Below are positions 51,284 through 60,292 of a DNA stretch of 64,000 nucleotides, in pieces. The position numbers were made by a program, and so were the translations under genes. Positions within the stretch are counted from its first letter, which is position 1, and each line of letters begins with the position of its first letter. The DNA is from Nonomuraea muscovyensis (GTDB taxonomy: Bacteria > Actinomycetota > Actinomycetes > Streptosporangiales > Streptosporangiaceae), in the NCBI RefSeq assembly GCF_014207745.1, contig NZ_JACHJB010000002.1, positions 2,604,001-2,668,000 of the forward strand, read 5' to 3'. The notes beneath the pieces were generated by a model. That model made no database searches. It was not told where the DNA came from and saw only the letters and a list, made by a program, of their open reading frames with translations.

Positions 51284-52717
51284 ATGGCACCCAGGATCGC
51301 GATCGTCGGAGCGGGGTTCGGCGGGCTGTGCCTGGCCATCCGCCTGCGGCGGGCGGGGATCGGCTCGTTCACGGTCTTCGAGAAGGCGGCCGGGCTCGGG
51401 GGCACCTGGCGGGACAACACCTATCCGGGCGCGGGCTGCGACATCCCGTCGCACCTGTACTCGTACTCGTTCGAGCGGTACGGGAGCTGGACGCGCCGCT
51501 ACCCCGAGCAGTCCGAAATTTTGGCCTATTTAGAGCATTGCGCCGATAAGTACGACGTCAGGCGAAATATCCGCTTCAACACCGAGGTGGTGCGCGCCTC
51601 CTTCGACGGCGCCCGCTGGCATCTCGGCACGGCCGGCGGCGACAGCGAGACGTTCGACGCGGTCGTCATGGCAGTGGGCCAGCTCAACCGTCCCCGCCTC
51701 CCCGACATCCCCGGGATGTCCGGCTTCCGGGGCACCTCGTTCCACTCGGCCCGCTGGAACCACGATCACGACCTCACCGGCAGGCGCGTGGCGGTGATCG
51801 GCAGCGGCTCGTCCGCCGCCCAGCTCATCCCCCGCGTCGCCGAGCGCGCCGGCCATCTGACGGTCTTCCAGCGCACCCCCAACTGGGTGATCCCCAAGCC
51901 CGACGCCGCGTTCGGCCCGGCCGCCAGGCTGGCCTTACGCCTGGTCCCCGGCCTCCAGCGGGCGTACCGGGGCTGGCTCTTCCGCTACGTCGAGAACACC
52001 CTCTACCCCGCGCTCGCCGGGGGATGGAGCGCGGCCGTCCTGGAACGGCGTGCCCGCGCGCACCTGCGCGCCCAGGTCGCCGACCCGGAGCTGCGCGCCA
52101 AGCTCACCCCCGGCTACCCGCCGGGCTGCAAGCGTGTCGTCATCGACAGCGCCTTCTACCCGGCGCTCACCCGGCCGGACGTCGACGTCGTGACGGAGCG
52201 GATCGTCCGGATCGTCCCCGGAGGCGTCGAGACGACCGGGGGCACGCACGAGGCGGACACCATCGTCTACGCCACCGGCTTCCGGACCACGGAGTTCCTC
52301 GCCCCGATCGAGGTCACCGGCCGCGACGGCCGGGCGCTCGCCGGGCAGTGGAACGTCGGCGCCCACGCCTACCTGGGCATCTCGGTACCGCACTTCCCGA
52401 ACCTGTTCCTGCTGTACGGCCCGAACACCAACCTCGGCCACAACTCCATCGTCTTCATGATCGAGTGCCAGGTGCGCCACATCATGGCCTGCCTGCGCGC
52501 GCTGCCGCGGCACGGCCCGCTGGAAGTGCGACCGGAGGCGATGGCGGCGTGGACCCGGCAGCTCGACCGCGCGATGGTGCGGATGGTCTGGGTGAACGGC
52601 TGCCAGAGCTGGTACAAGACGCCCGAGGGCCGCGTCACCAACAACTGGCCCGGCCCGGCCGCCCTCTACCGCAGGCTGACGGCCCGGCCGCCGCTGCCCG
52701 CGTACCGCCGAGCCTGA
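51284..52717 (+). CDS. Baeyer-Villiger-type flavin monooxygenase
   Basis: A 477-aa class B flavoprotein monooxygenase using FAD and NADPH to insert oxygen into ketones or to oxidise heteroatoms. FAD motif IVGAGFGGLCLA at 5-16, NADPH motif VIGSGSSAAQLIP near 170, and the Baeyer-Villiger fingerprint FRGTSFHSARW (F-x-G-x3-H-x3-W) between them. TIVYATGFRTTEF marks the second FAD contact. ATG 51284 follows GGAGG. Substrate not determinable; not embedded in a biosynthetic cluster here. Confidence 0.9.
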   Translation: MAPRIAIVGAGFGGLCLAIRLRRAGIGSFTVFEKAAGLGGTWRDNTYPGAGCDIPSHLYSYSFERYGSWTRRYPEQSEILAYLEHCADKYDVRRNIRFNTEVVRASFDGARWHLGTAGGDSETFDAVVMAVGQLNRPRLPDIPGMSGFRGTSFHSARWNHDHDLTGRRVAVIGSGSSAAQLIPRVAERAGHLTVFQRTPNWVIPKPDAAFGPAARLALRLVPGLQRAYRGWLFRYVENTLYPALAGGWSAAVLERRARAHLRAQVADPELRAKLTPGYPPGCKRVVIDSAFYPALTRPDVDVVTERIVRIVPGGVETTGGTHEADTIVYATGFRTTEFLAPIEVTGRDGRALAGQWNVGAHAYLGISVPHFPNLFLLYGPNTNLGHNSIVFMIECQVRHIMACLRALPRHGPLEVRPEAMAAWTRQLDRAMVRMVWVNGCQSWYKTPEGRVTNNWPGPAALYRRLTARPPLPAYRRA

Positions 52718-52747
52718 GCGGTGCGGCCGGGCGGTAAGGTCCATGCC

Positions 52748-53776
52748 ATGACGACACCCCTGCACCAGCGGACCGTGGTGGCCGACACCCACAACGACCT
52801 GCTGATGGCGGTCTCGGCCAGGCCGGCCGGCCAGTGGGCCTCGTTCTTCCGGGAGCGCTGGCTGCCGCAGCTCATCGAGGGCGGGGTCGGGCTGCAGGTG
52901 CTGCCGGTGTTCATCGACGACCAGTACCGTCCCGAGGGAGCGCTCCGGCAGACCCTGCGCATGATCGAGTGCGCGCACGTGATCGCCGAGGGCAACGCCG
53001 ACCGGGTGCGGATCTGCCTGACCGGCGCCGACATCGACCGGGCACTGGACGACGGCCTGATCGCGCTGGTCATCGCGATGGAGAGCATGCCCGGCATCGA
53101 CGCGGACGTGGAGCTCGTCTCGACCGTGCACCGGCTGGGCGTGCGGATCGCCTCGATCGCGCACTGGGGCCGCACGCCGCTCGCCGACGGCAGCGGCGAG
53201 GACTCCACCGGCAGCGGCCTGACCTCCGCCGGAGTCGCCGCCCTGCGTGAGATGGAACGGCTGGGCATCGTCTTCGACATCTCCCACCTGGGCGCCTCCG
53301 GCGTGGCGCACGTGCTGGAGCTGGCCGCGAAGCCGGTCATGGCCACCCACTCCTCGGCTCGCGCGCTGCGCGACCACCACCGCAACCTCACCGACGAGCA
53401 GTTGCGCGGCGTCGCCGCGACGGGCGGCGTGGTGTGCGTGAACTTCTTCGCCCCGTTCCTGACGGACCGGCCCGAGGAGGCCCGGCTCGACCACCTGCTC
53501 GACCACATCGAGCACGTCACGGACGTCGCCGGCATCGACCACGTGGGGCTCGGGCCCGACTTCATCCGCGAGGTCATGGACGACCTGACGCCGCCGTGCT
53601 GCGAGGGTCTCAACGCCCGCGGCGTCGATCCGAAGACGTCCGTCCCCGGCCTGGAGGGCCCGGCGGGGCTGCCCATGGTGACCGAGGGCCTGCTGCGGCG
53701 CGGCCTCCCGGAGAAGGACGTCGCCAAGATCGTCGGCGGGAACGTCCACCGGTTCCTCGGCGAACGGCTGGCCTGA
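52748..53776 (+). CDS. M19 (renal dipeptidase-like) dipeptidase
   Basis: A 342-aa zinc dipeptidase of the amidohydrolase fold. VADTHNDLLMAVS gives the H-x-D metal pair, then AMESMPGID (bridging Glu), VFDISHLGASG and MATHSSARAL (His ligands), and GIDHVGLGPDF. No signal peptide is evident, so it is probably cytoplasmic, unlike the animal enzyme. ATG 52748; TAAGGT ends seven bases upstream, a leaderless pattern. Followed by the TetR gene. Confidence 0.93.
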   Translation: MTTPLHQRTVVADTHNDLLMAVSARPAGQWASFFRERWLPQLIEGGVGLQVLPVFIDDQYRPEGALRQTLRMIECAHVIAEGNADRVRICLTGADIDRALDDGLIALVIAMESMPGIDADVELVSTVHRLGVRIASIAHWGRTPLADGSGEDSTGSGLTSAGVAALREMERLGIVFDISHLGASGVAHVLELAAKPVMATHSSARALRDHHRNLTDEQLRGVAATGGVVCVNFFAPFLTDRPEEARLDHLLDHIEHVTDVAGIDHVGLGPDFIREVMDDLTPPCCEGLNARGVDPKTSVPGLEGPAGLPMVTEGLLRRGLPEKDVAKIVGGNVHRFLGERLA

Positions 53777-53798
53777 CCTCCGGCGCTATCGTGGTGCG

Positions 53799-55037
53799 GT
53801 GGCGAGGATCACGCGGGCCGAGTCCCAGGAACGCAACCGGGCGAGGATCCTGGCGGCCGCGCGCGAGGAGTTCGCCGGGCGGGGGTTCGGCGACGTCAGG
53901 ATCGACGACATCGCCGAGCGGGCGGAGCTGACGCGGGGGGCCGTCTACTCCAACTTCCCGGGCAAGCGCGCCCTCTTCTTCGCCGCTCTCGCCGACCGTC
54001 CCGCCGCCGCCGCTGACCTGGTGACGGCCGGAGTGCCGGACGGGGTGGCGGACGGAGTGCCGGACTGGGTGGCGGACGGCACGGTGCGCGGGGCGTTGGA
54101 GGCCGTGGCCCGGACGTGGGTCGCCGAGGCCCTCGCGGGCGGCGGAGGCGACTTCCGGCAGGCGGGCGGCTTCCGGCAGGCGGGCGGCGCCCGTGCCGTG
54201 TTCGGCCGGCTGGAGCGTGACCTGCTGCCGCTGGTGCAGGCCGAGGAGGCCAGCCGCCAGGCGTACGCGCAGCTCCTGACGTTGCACGCGACGCTGTTCG
54301 GGCTGGCGCTGGAGCGGCTCGGCGGCGCGCGGGGGCGGCGGCTGGTGCGGGTGGCCGGCGCGGCGCTGACCGTGCTGCAGGGCGCGTCCGAGCTGGCGGC
54401 GGTCTCGCCGGAGCTGGTCCGGCCTGCCGACGTGGTGGGCGCCTGCGAGCGGCTGGCCGACCTCGACCTCGGGCCCGCCCCGCTGGCCCCGATGGCGCGG
54501 GTGCGGCCCCGTCCCGTGGACGTCCCGTGGGCGCCGCCGCCGGTCGCCGACGCGCTGCGCGGCACGCCCGCCGGGCTCGCCGGTGACGGCCTGGTCGTCT
54601 TCCTCGGGCTGCGGCGGCTGTCCGCCCTGGAGGACGTCCTGCGCGCCGTCCCGCCGGGCGGGCCCGTCGCGGCCGTCGTGGTGACCGGCGACCCCGACGA
54701 GCTGGGCCCGCTGGCCCGGCTGGCGCTGGCCCGGCTCGGCGAGCACCTGCGGCGGGCGGTGCCCCCGGCCGCGTGGCCGCCGGTGCGGGTGGTGTGCGAC
54801 GACCGGGGCGCCGTCGCCGCGGCGGCCGGCCTGCCGGCGCCGGACGACGACACGGAGACGGCGGTACGGGTGAGCGGCGGGCGCCTGACCGCCCGGGCCG
54901 ACGGCCGGTGCGCGGGCCACGTGCTCGCCACCCACGAGAGCGGCACCACAGGCGACGCGTCAGGTGCCGCCGGGGACGGCACGGCGGGCGGCGCGGAAGG
55001 CGGCGCGGAGGAAGGAGAGCCGGGATGTCGGAGGTGA
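53799..55037 (+). CDS. TetR-family regulator with a ~180-aa C-terminal extension
   Basis: A 412-aa regulator. The HTH is standard (RILAAAREEFAGRGFGDVRI, then DDIAERAELTRGAVYSNFPG). Two in-frame duplications follow (GVPDGVADGVPDWVADG, FRQAGGFRQAGG), then the ligand-binding core to ~215. After that there is a domain not usual in TetR: DGLVVFLGLRRLSALEDVLR, VVVTGDPDELG and RVVCDDRGAVAAAAGLPAP, which has the alternating strands and helices of a thioredoxin-like or Rossmann fold. It overlaps the GNAT gene by 13 bp. Leaderless-type GTG start at 53799. Confidence 0.82.
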   Translation: MARITRAESQERNRARILAAAREEFAGRGFGDVRIDDIAERAELTRGAVYSNFPGKRALFFAALADRPAAAADLVTAGVPDGVADGVPDWVADGTVRGALEAVARTWVAEALAGGGGDFRQAGGFRQAGGARAVFGRLERDLLPLVQAEEASRQAYAQLLTLHATLFGLALERLGGARGRRLVRVAGAALTVLQGASELAAVSPELVRPADVVGACERLADLDLGPAPLAPMARVRPRPVDVPWAPPPVADALRGTPAGLAGDGLVVFLGLRRLSALEDVLRAVPPGGPVAAVVVTGDPDELGPLARLALARLGEHLRRAVPPAAWPPVRVVCDDRGAVAAAAGLPAPDDDTETAVRVSGGRLTARADGRCAGHVLATHESGTTGDASGAAGDGTAGGAEGGAEEGEPGCRR

Positions 55038-55846
55038 GGAAGGCCGCGCTGGAGGCGGCCGACCGGGCCGGGGTGACGGTCCGCGAACTGCGCCGGATCG
55101 GCGAGTTCCAGGCGGTGTACCAGCTCTTCGACGACATCTGGCACTTCAGCCCGGGCGACCCGCCGGTGCCCGTCGAGCTGATGATCACCTTCGCGCACGC
55201 GGGCGGCTACGTGGCCGGCGCCTTCCGGGGCGACGAGCTGGCCGGGGCGTCGGTCGGTTTCCGGGCCGCCGAGGGGACCCTGCACTCCCACGTGACGGGC
55301 GCGCGGGCCGGGCGCGGCGTCGGCTACGCGCTCAAGCTGCACCAGCGCGCGTGGTGCCTGGAGCGCGGCCTCGGCCGGATCAGCTGGACGTTCGACCCGC
55401 TGGTGCGCCGCAACGCCCGGTTCAACCTGGCCAAGCTCGGCGCCCGGCCCACCGCCTACCTGGAGAACTTCTACGGCGTGATGGACGACGCCATCAACAA
55501 GGGCGACGAGTCCGACCGGCTGCTGACCGTGTGGGAGCTGGCCGGGCAGCCCGCCGGGCCGCCCGGCCCGCCGTACGCCGTGGGGGTGGAGGCGCGGGAC
55601 GAGCGCCCGGTGGTCGGGCGCGCGGTGGCCGGGCGCGCGGTGGTCGGCGGCACGGTGGCCGGCCGCGCGGACGGGCCCGCGGTGTTGGTCGCGACGCCGC
55701 GCGACATCGAGACGCTGCGGCAGGAGGATCCGGGTGCGGGCCGGGCGTGGCGGCTGGCCGTGCGCGAGGTGCTGGGCGGCCTGATGGCGCGCGGCGGGCG
55801 GGTGGCGGGCTTCACCGGCGAAGGTGCGTACATCGTGGTCGACTGA
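55025..55846 (+). CDS. GNAT-superfamily protein (COG3375-like)
   Basis: A 273-aa predicted acetyltransferase. AFRGDELAGASVGFRAAEG, then SHVTGARAGRGVGYALKLHQ gives the acetyl-CoA loop (R-x-G-R-G-V-G), and RISWTFDPLVRRNARFNLAK is typical of the COG3375 group. The C-terminal third holds GRAVAGRAVVGGTVAGRADG repeats. ATG 55025 is inside the TetR 3' end and follows AAGGAGAG, so it is coupled to and probably regulated with it. Confidence 0.82.
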   Translation: MSEVRKAALEAADRAGVTVRELRRIGEFQAVYQLFDDIWHFSPGDPPVPVELMITFAHAGGYVAGAFRGDELAGASVGFRAAEGTLHSHVTGARAGRGVGYALKLHQRAWCLERGLGRISWTFDPLVRRNARFNLAKLGARPTAYLENFYGVMDDAINKGDESDRLLTVWELAGQPAGPPGPPYAVGVEARDERPVVGRAVAGRAVVGGTVAGRADGPAVLVATPRDIETLRQEDPGAGRAWRLAVREVLGGLMARGGRVAGFTGEGAYIVVD

Positions 55847-55913
55847 CTATTCCACTCCTGTTGGCGATCTCTGTAAGGTGACGTTCACGCACGTCGAACA
55901 TAGGAGATCCGCG

Positions 55914-57344
55914 ATGTCGGAATTCACTCCCACCGTTCCTGCGAAGATCCTGCCCCCCGTCATCGTCCGCGACCTGCCCGAGCCGCCGCGCCACGCCTGG
56001 CGCATCATCGGCCCCGGCCTGGTGGGCGCGGGAGTGGGGCTGGCGTCGGGTGAGTTCATCCTCTGGCCGTACATCGCCTCCCAGGTCGGGCTGATCTTCA
56101 TCTGGGGCGCGCTGATCGGCATCGTCACCCAGTGGTTCATCAACATGGAGATCGAGCGCTACACGCTGGCCACCGGCGAGACGGCGCTGACCGGGTTCAG
56201 CCGGATGTGGCGGCACTGGGGCCTGGTCTTCGTGCTCATGGCGCTGGCGTCCAACCTGTGGCCCGGCTGGGTCACCACGTCGGCCACCATGGTCGGCTAC
56301 CTCACCGGCGCGGCCGAGGGCAGCGTGCGCTGGATCGCGATCGGCATGCTGCTGGTCATCGCGCTGGCACTGACGCTGGCGCCGGTCATCTACGTGGCAC
56401 TGGAGCGGGTGATCTTCGTGAAGATCGCCCTGGTGGCCATCCTCATCGTGGTGGCGGTCGTGTTCGCCATCACGGCCGAGAGCTGGGTGCAGCTCGGCCG
56501 CGGCCTGACCGTGGGGGCGCGGTTCCCGGTGCCGCCGCTGGAGTTCGCGGTGCTCATGGGCGCCATCGCCTACGCCGGAGCAGGCGGCGGGCAGAACCTG
56601 TGCCAGAGCAACTGGATCCGCGACAAGGGCTTCGGCATGGGCCTGTACGTGCCGCGCCTGGTCAGCCCGGTCACCGGGCACGAGGAGGCGGCCTCCTCGA
56701 CGGGCTTCCAGTTCGCGCCGACCAAGGCCAACCTCACCCGCTGGCGGGAGTGGTGGCGCTTCGCCAACATCGAGCAGGGGGCGACGTTCGCGCTGGTGTC
56801 GTTCGTGACGATCGCGCTCATGTCGATGCTGGCCTACTCGACCGTGTTCGGTGAGCCGGGGCTGGCCAACAGCATCGAGTTCCTCAAGGTCGAGGGCGAG
56901 ACGCTGCAGAGCACGGTGGGGCCGTGGTTCGGGGTCCTGTTCTGGGTGATCGGGGCGCTGGCGCTGTTCGCCTCCGCCATGGGGATCGTCGACTACAGCT
57001 CCCGCCTGGCCTCCGACACGATCAAGACGGTCTACCTGCGCGACAAGCCGATCACGGTGAACCGGGTCTACTTCCTCGTGGTGTGGGCCATGACGCTGGT
57101 CGGCATCACGATCCTGCTGCTCGGCTTCGACCAGCCGCTCATCCTGCTCGTGCTGTCGGCGAGCTTCGCGGCGGTGATGATGTTCGTGTACTCGATCCTG
57201 CTGATCATCCTCAACCGCAGGGCGCTGCCCGCCGCCATCAGGATCAGGTCGTACCGGCTGGCCGCGCTGGTCTGGTCGGTGCTCTTCTTCGGCACGCTGA
57301 CCGTGCTGACGGTGATCCAGCAGGCGCAGAAGCTCTTCGGTTGA
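55914..57344 (+). CDS. Nramp-like transporter lacking canonical metal-binding motifs
   Basis: A 476-aa LeuT-fold membrane protein with 11 or so helices. It aligns in outline with Nramp (IIGPGLVGAGVGLASGEFIL in helix 1, GAIAYAGAGGGQNLCQSNWI in helix 6). The helix-1 DPGN and helix-6 MPH motifs that bind Mn or Fe are replaced. It may move Mg, another ion or an organic substrate. Large actinobacterial subgroup of unknown function. ATG 55914 follows TAGGAGATC. Confidence 0.82.
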   Translation: MSEFTPTVPAKILPPVIVRDLPEPPRHAWRIIGPGLVGAGVGLASGEFILWPYIASQVGLIFIWGALIGIVTQWFINMEIERYTLATGETALTGFSRMWRHWGLVFVLMALASNLWPGWVTTSATMVGYLTGAAEGSVRWIAIGMLLVIALALTLAPVIYVALERVIFVKIALVAILIVVAVVFAITAESWVQLGRGLTVGARFPVPPLEFAVLMGAIAYAGAGGGQNLCQSNWIRDKGFGMGLYVPRLVSPVTGHEEAASSTGFQFAPTKANLTRWREWWRFANIEQGATFALVSFVTIALMSMLAYSTVFGEPGLANSIEFLKVEGETLQSTVGPWFGVLFWVIGALALFASAMGIVDYSSRLASDTIKTVYLRDKPITVNRVYFLVVWAMTLVGITILLLGFDQPLILLVLSASFAAVMMFVYSILLIILNRRALPAAIRIRSYRLAALVWSVLFFGTLTVLTVIQQAQKLFG

Positions 57345-57371
57345 CCTCAACCAGACTTGAGGAAGCAGACT
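57341..57371 (+). promoter_or_regulatory. SoxR-like (MerR-family) promoter with 19-bp spacer
   Basis: CCTCAACCAGACTTGAGG (57345-57362) agrees at 15 of 18 positions with the classic SoxR box. It sits between -35 TTGACC (57341-57346) and -10 CAGACT (57366-57371), spaced 19 bp, the long spacer that MerR-family activators correct by twisting. The ATG follows seven bases after the -10. This predicts activation of the double oxidoreductase by redox-active molecules. Confidence 0.65.
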
Positions 57372-57378
57372 CGGGGCC

Positions 57379-59232
57379 ATGAGAACGATCGTGGTGAGCA
57401 GGTTCGGTGGCCCCGAGGTGCTGGAGGTCCGTGACGCGCCCGACCCCGTCGCTGGGCCGGGGCAGGTGGTGATCGGCGTGGCGGTCGTGGACGTCATGTC
57501 GCTGGACGCGCAGCTGCGCTCGGGATGGGGCCGGGAGTGGTTCCCGAACGAGCCGCCGTACGTGCCGGGCACCGGCGTGGCGGGCCGCGTCCTGTCGGCC
57601 GGGCCGGGCGTGGACCCGTCCTGGGTCGGCCGGCGGGTCGCGGCGCTGCTGCCGGGCGGCGGGTACGCCGAGCAGGCGGTGGCCGCGGTGGAGACGCTGG
57701 TGGCGGTGCCGGACGGGCTGCGGCTGCGGGAGGCCGCGGCGCTGGTCCAGGTGGGGCCCGCGGCGCTGAGTCTGATCGACGCCGCCGAGCTGAAGCCGGG
57801 CGCGCGCGTGCTGGTGACGGGGGCGGGCGGCGCGCTCGGCCTGCCGCTGGTACGGCTCGCCGCGGCGGCGGGCGCGCACGTGACGGCCGCCGCCCGGGGC
57901 GCGGCCAAGCAGGCGGCGGCCCGGCGGCTCGGCGCGTCACGGGCGGCCGGCTACGACGAGGTCGAGGGCGGGTTCGACGTCGTGCTGGACGGCGTCGGCG
58001 GCGAGGTGGGCGCGGCGGCGTTCGAGCGTGTCGTACAGGGCGGGGCGTTCTTCGCCTACGGCGTGCCGAGCGGCTCTCCCGCTCCCGTCGACCCGGCGCT
58101 GGCCGAGCGACGCGGGGTTCGGCTGGTCGGCATGGAGCAGGTGCAGTTCACGCCCGCGGAGTTCCGGCGGCTCGCCGGGCGGGCCCTGGCCGAGGCGGCG
58201 GCGGGCAGGCTGTCCACGGTCGTCGGCATGGCCGTGCCGCTGCGGGAGGCGGCGCGGGCGCACGCCGCGCTCGCCGACCGCGAACTGGTCGGCAAGGCGG
58301 TGCTGCTGGTCGCCGCGGAGGCGGTGCGCCATCGCCGCCACGGCGACGCGGACGTGCTTGCGCTGGAGGAGGTGCCGCTGCCGGAGCCGGGCCCCGGCCA
58401 GGTGCGGGTCGCGGTCCGGGCGGCCGGGGTGAACCCCGTCGACTGGAAGATCCGCGCCGGCCTGTTCGGGCCGCCGCCGGCCGGGCCGGCCGGCACCGGC
58501 ATCGAGCTGGCGGGCACGATCGACGCCGTCGGGCCGGACGTGACGCGCTGGCAGGTGGGGCAGCCGGTGTTCGGCCGGGTCCCGTCGGGGGCGCTGGCCA
58601 CGCACGCGCTGGCCGACGCCGGCGAGCTGGTGGCCAGGCCGGACTGGCTGCCGGACGAGGAGGCGGCCGCGCTGCCCGTGGCCGCCGAGACGGCCTACCG
58701 GGCGCTGGGCCTGCTCGGCGCGGGGCCGGGCCGGACGCTGCTGATCCACGGCGTGGCGGGCGGCGTCGGGCTGGTCGCCGCACAGCTCGCCCGCGCCCGC
58801 GGCGCCCGGGTCGTCGGCACGGCGAGCGAACGGCGCCACGCGTTCCTGCGCGGCCTCGGCGTGCTCCCGGTGACCTACGGCGACGGGCTGGAGGAGCGGC
58901 TGCCCGGCCCGGTCGACCTGGTGCTGGACGCCTCGGGCCGGGACGTGGTTGAGCTGTCGGTCCGGCTCACCGGCGACCCGGCGCGGGTGGTGACGATCGC
59001 CGATCCGGCGGGCGCCGCCCGGCACGGGGCGGTCTTCTCCGCCGGGTCGCCGGGGGTTCCCCTGGAGGAGGTGTTCGGCGAGGTGCTGCCGCTGGTCCGC
59101 GCGGGTGCCGTCCGGCTACCCGTCGCCGAGGTGTTCCCGCTGGAGCGGGCCGCGGACGCGCACCGGCGCAGCGAGGCCGGCCACCACCTCGGCAAGCTCG
59201 TCGTGAACGCGGAAGCGGTCCTTCCGCGATAG
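57379..59232 (+). CDS. Double quinone oxidoreductase (two fused zinc-free MDR units)
   Basis: A 617-aa protein made of two complete medium-chain reductase units. Unit 1 (1-313): MRTIVVSRFGGPEVLEVRDA, NADPH loop VTGAGGALGLPLVRL and end ELVGKAVLLV. Unit 2 (~316-617): HGDADVLALEEVPLPEPGPG, HGVAGGVGLVAAQLARARG and end GHHLGKLVVNAEAVLP. No stop or start lies between them, only AAEAVRHRRHG. Each is of the QOR type that reduces quinones with NADPH. The SoxR-like promoter fits a redox-cycling defence role. Confidence 0.88.
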   Translation: MRTIVVSRFGGPEVLEVRDAPDPVAGPGQVVIGVAVVDVMSLDAQLRSGWGREWFPNEPPYVPGTGVAGRVLSAGPGVDPSWVGRRVAALLPGGGYAEQAVAAVETLVAVPDGLRLREAAALVQVGPAALSLIDAAELKPGARVLVTGAGGALGLPLVRLAAAAGAHVTAAARGAAKQAAARRLGASRAAGYDEVEGGFDVVLDGVGGEVGAAAFERVVQGGAFFAYGVPSGSPAPVDPALAERRGVRLVGMEQVQFTPAEFRRLAGRALAEAAAGRLSTVVGMAVPLREAARAHAALADRELVGKAVLLVAAEAVRHRRHGDADVLALEEVPLPEPGPGQVRVAVRAAGVNPVDWKIRAGLFGPPPAGPAGTGIELAGTIDAVGPDVTRWQVGQPVFGRVPSGALATHALADAGELVARPDWLPDEEAAALPVAAETAYRALGLLGAGPGRTLLIHGVAGGVGLVAAQLARARGARVVGTASERRHAFLRGLGVLPVTYGDGLEERLPGPVDLVLDASGRDVVELSVRLTGDPARVVTIADPAGAARHGAVFSAGSPGVPLEEVFGEVLPLVRAGAVRLPVAEVFPLERAADAHRRSEAGHHLGKLVVNAEAVLPR

Positions 59233-59248
59233 CGGGCAGACTGGCGGC

Positions 59249-60292
59249 ATGCTGGAAACCTCGGCCCGTCTGCTCAAGCTCCTGTCACTGCTGCAGGCGC
59301 ACAGGGAATGGTCGGGCCCGGAGCTGTCCAACCGGCTCGGGGTCACGACCCGCACCATACGCAACGACGTCGAACGGCTGCGCAGCCTCGGCTACCCGGT
59401 GCACGCCACACCGGGCGTGGCGGGCGGCTACCGGCTGGGGGCGGGCGCCGCGCTGCCGCCGCTGCTGCTCGACGACGAGGAGGCCGTGGCGGTGGCGGTC
59501 GGGCTCGGCCGGGCGGCGGGCGGCGGCGTCGAGGGCATCGAGGAGACCTCGGTGCGTGCCCTGGCCAAGCTGGAGCAGGTCCTGCCGTCGCGGCTGCGGC
59601 GCCGGGTGAGCGCGCTCAACGCCTACACCGTGCAGATCCCGGGCCAGGCGCCGTCCGTCGCGCCCGACGTGCTGACGACCATCGCCAACGCCGCCCGCGA
59701 CCACGAACGGCTCCGCTTCGACTACACCGGCCACGACGGCACCGCGACGGTCCGCGAGGTGGAGCCGTACCGGCTGGTGCACCGGCGCGGACGCTGGTAT
59801 CTCGTCGGCTACGACGTCGGGCGGCACGACTGGCGGACGTTCCGGGTGGACCGGCTCACGCCACGCGTCCCGTCCGGGCCGCGTTTCACCCCCCGCGAGC
59901 TGCCCGGCGGCGGCGACATGGCCGCGTGGGTGGAGCGGGGCGTCAACACGGCCATGTGGCGGCACCGCGGGACGGTGCTGCTGCACGCCCCCGCCGAGCA
60001 GGTGAGCCACCTGCCGGCGGAGCTGAAGGTCGAGCCGGTGGACGAGCGCACCTGCCTGCTGCGGCTCGGCGGGGAGGACCTGACGGGCATGGCCGTCTGG
60101 GTGGGCTTCCTGGACGTGGACTTCGAGGTGCTCGACCCGCCCGAGCTGGCGCGGGCCGTGCTGCGGCTGTCGGAGCGCTACCGCCGCGCGGCCGGAACCC
60201 GGGGCGACGCGGGTGACGATCCCGGTGACGGCGGGAGGGCCGGGGCGGGCGACGGCGCGGGGGGCGCGGGGGGCGCCGTCAGCGGCCGGTAA
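59249..60292 (+). CDS. WYL-domain transcriptional regulator (YafY/DeoR-like)
   Basis: A 347-aa regulator: N-terminal winged HTH (WSGPELSNRLGVTTRTIRND), then a WYL domain (RLVHRRGRWYLVGYDVGRHD with W-Y-L and R-x-F-R-x-D-R), a WCX extension, and a Gly/Ala/Asp-rich disordered tail of ~30 residues. WYL proteins sense nucleotides or ssDNA. Starts 17 bp after the oxidoreductase stop; CAGACT lies six bases before its ATG, so it may have its own leaderless transcript. It may regulate the neighbour. Confidence 0.9.
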   Translation: MLETSARLLKLLSLLQAHREWSGPELSNRLGVTTRTIRNDVERLRSLGYPVHATPGVAGGYRLGAGAALPPLLLDDEEAVAVAVGLGRAAGGGVEGIEETSVRALAKLEQVLPSRLRRRVSALNAYTVQIPGQAPSVAPDVLTTIANAARDHERLRFDYTGHDGTATVREVEPYRLVHRRGRWYLVGYDVGRHDWRTFRVDRLTPRVPSGPRFTPRELPGGGDMAAWVERGVNTAMWRHRGTVLLHAPAEQVSHLPAELKVEPVDERTCLLRLGGEDLTGMAVWVGFLDVDFEVLDPPELARAVLRLSERYRRAAGTRGDAGDDPGDGGRAGAGDGAGGAGGAVSGR

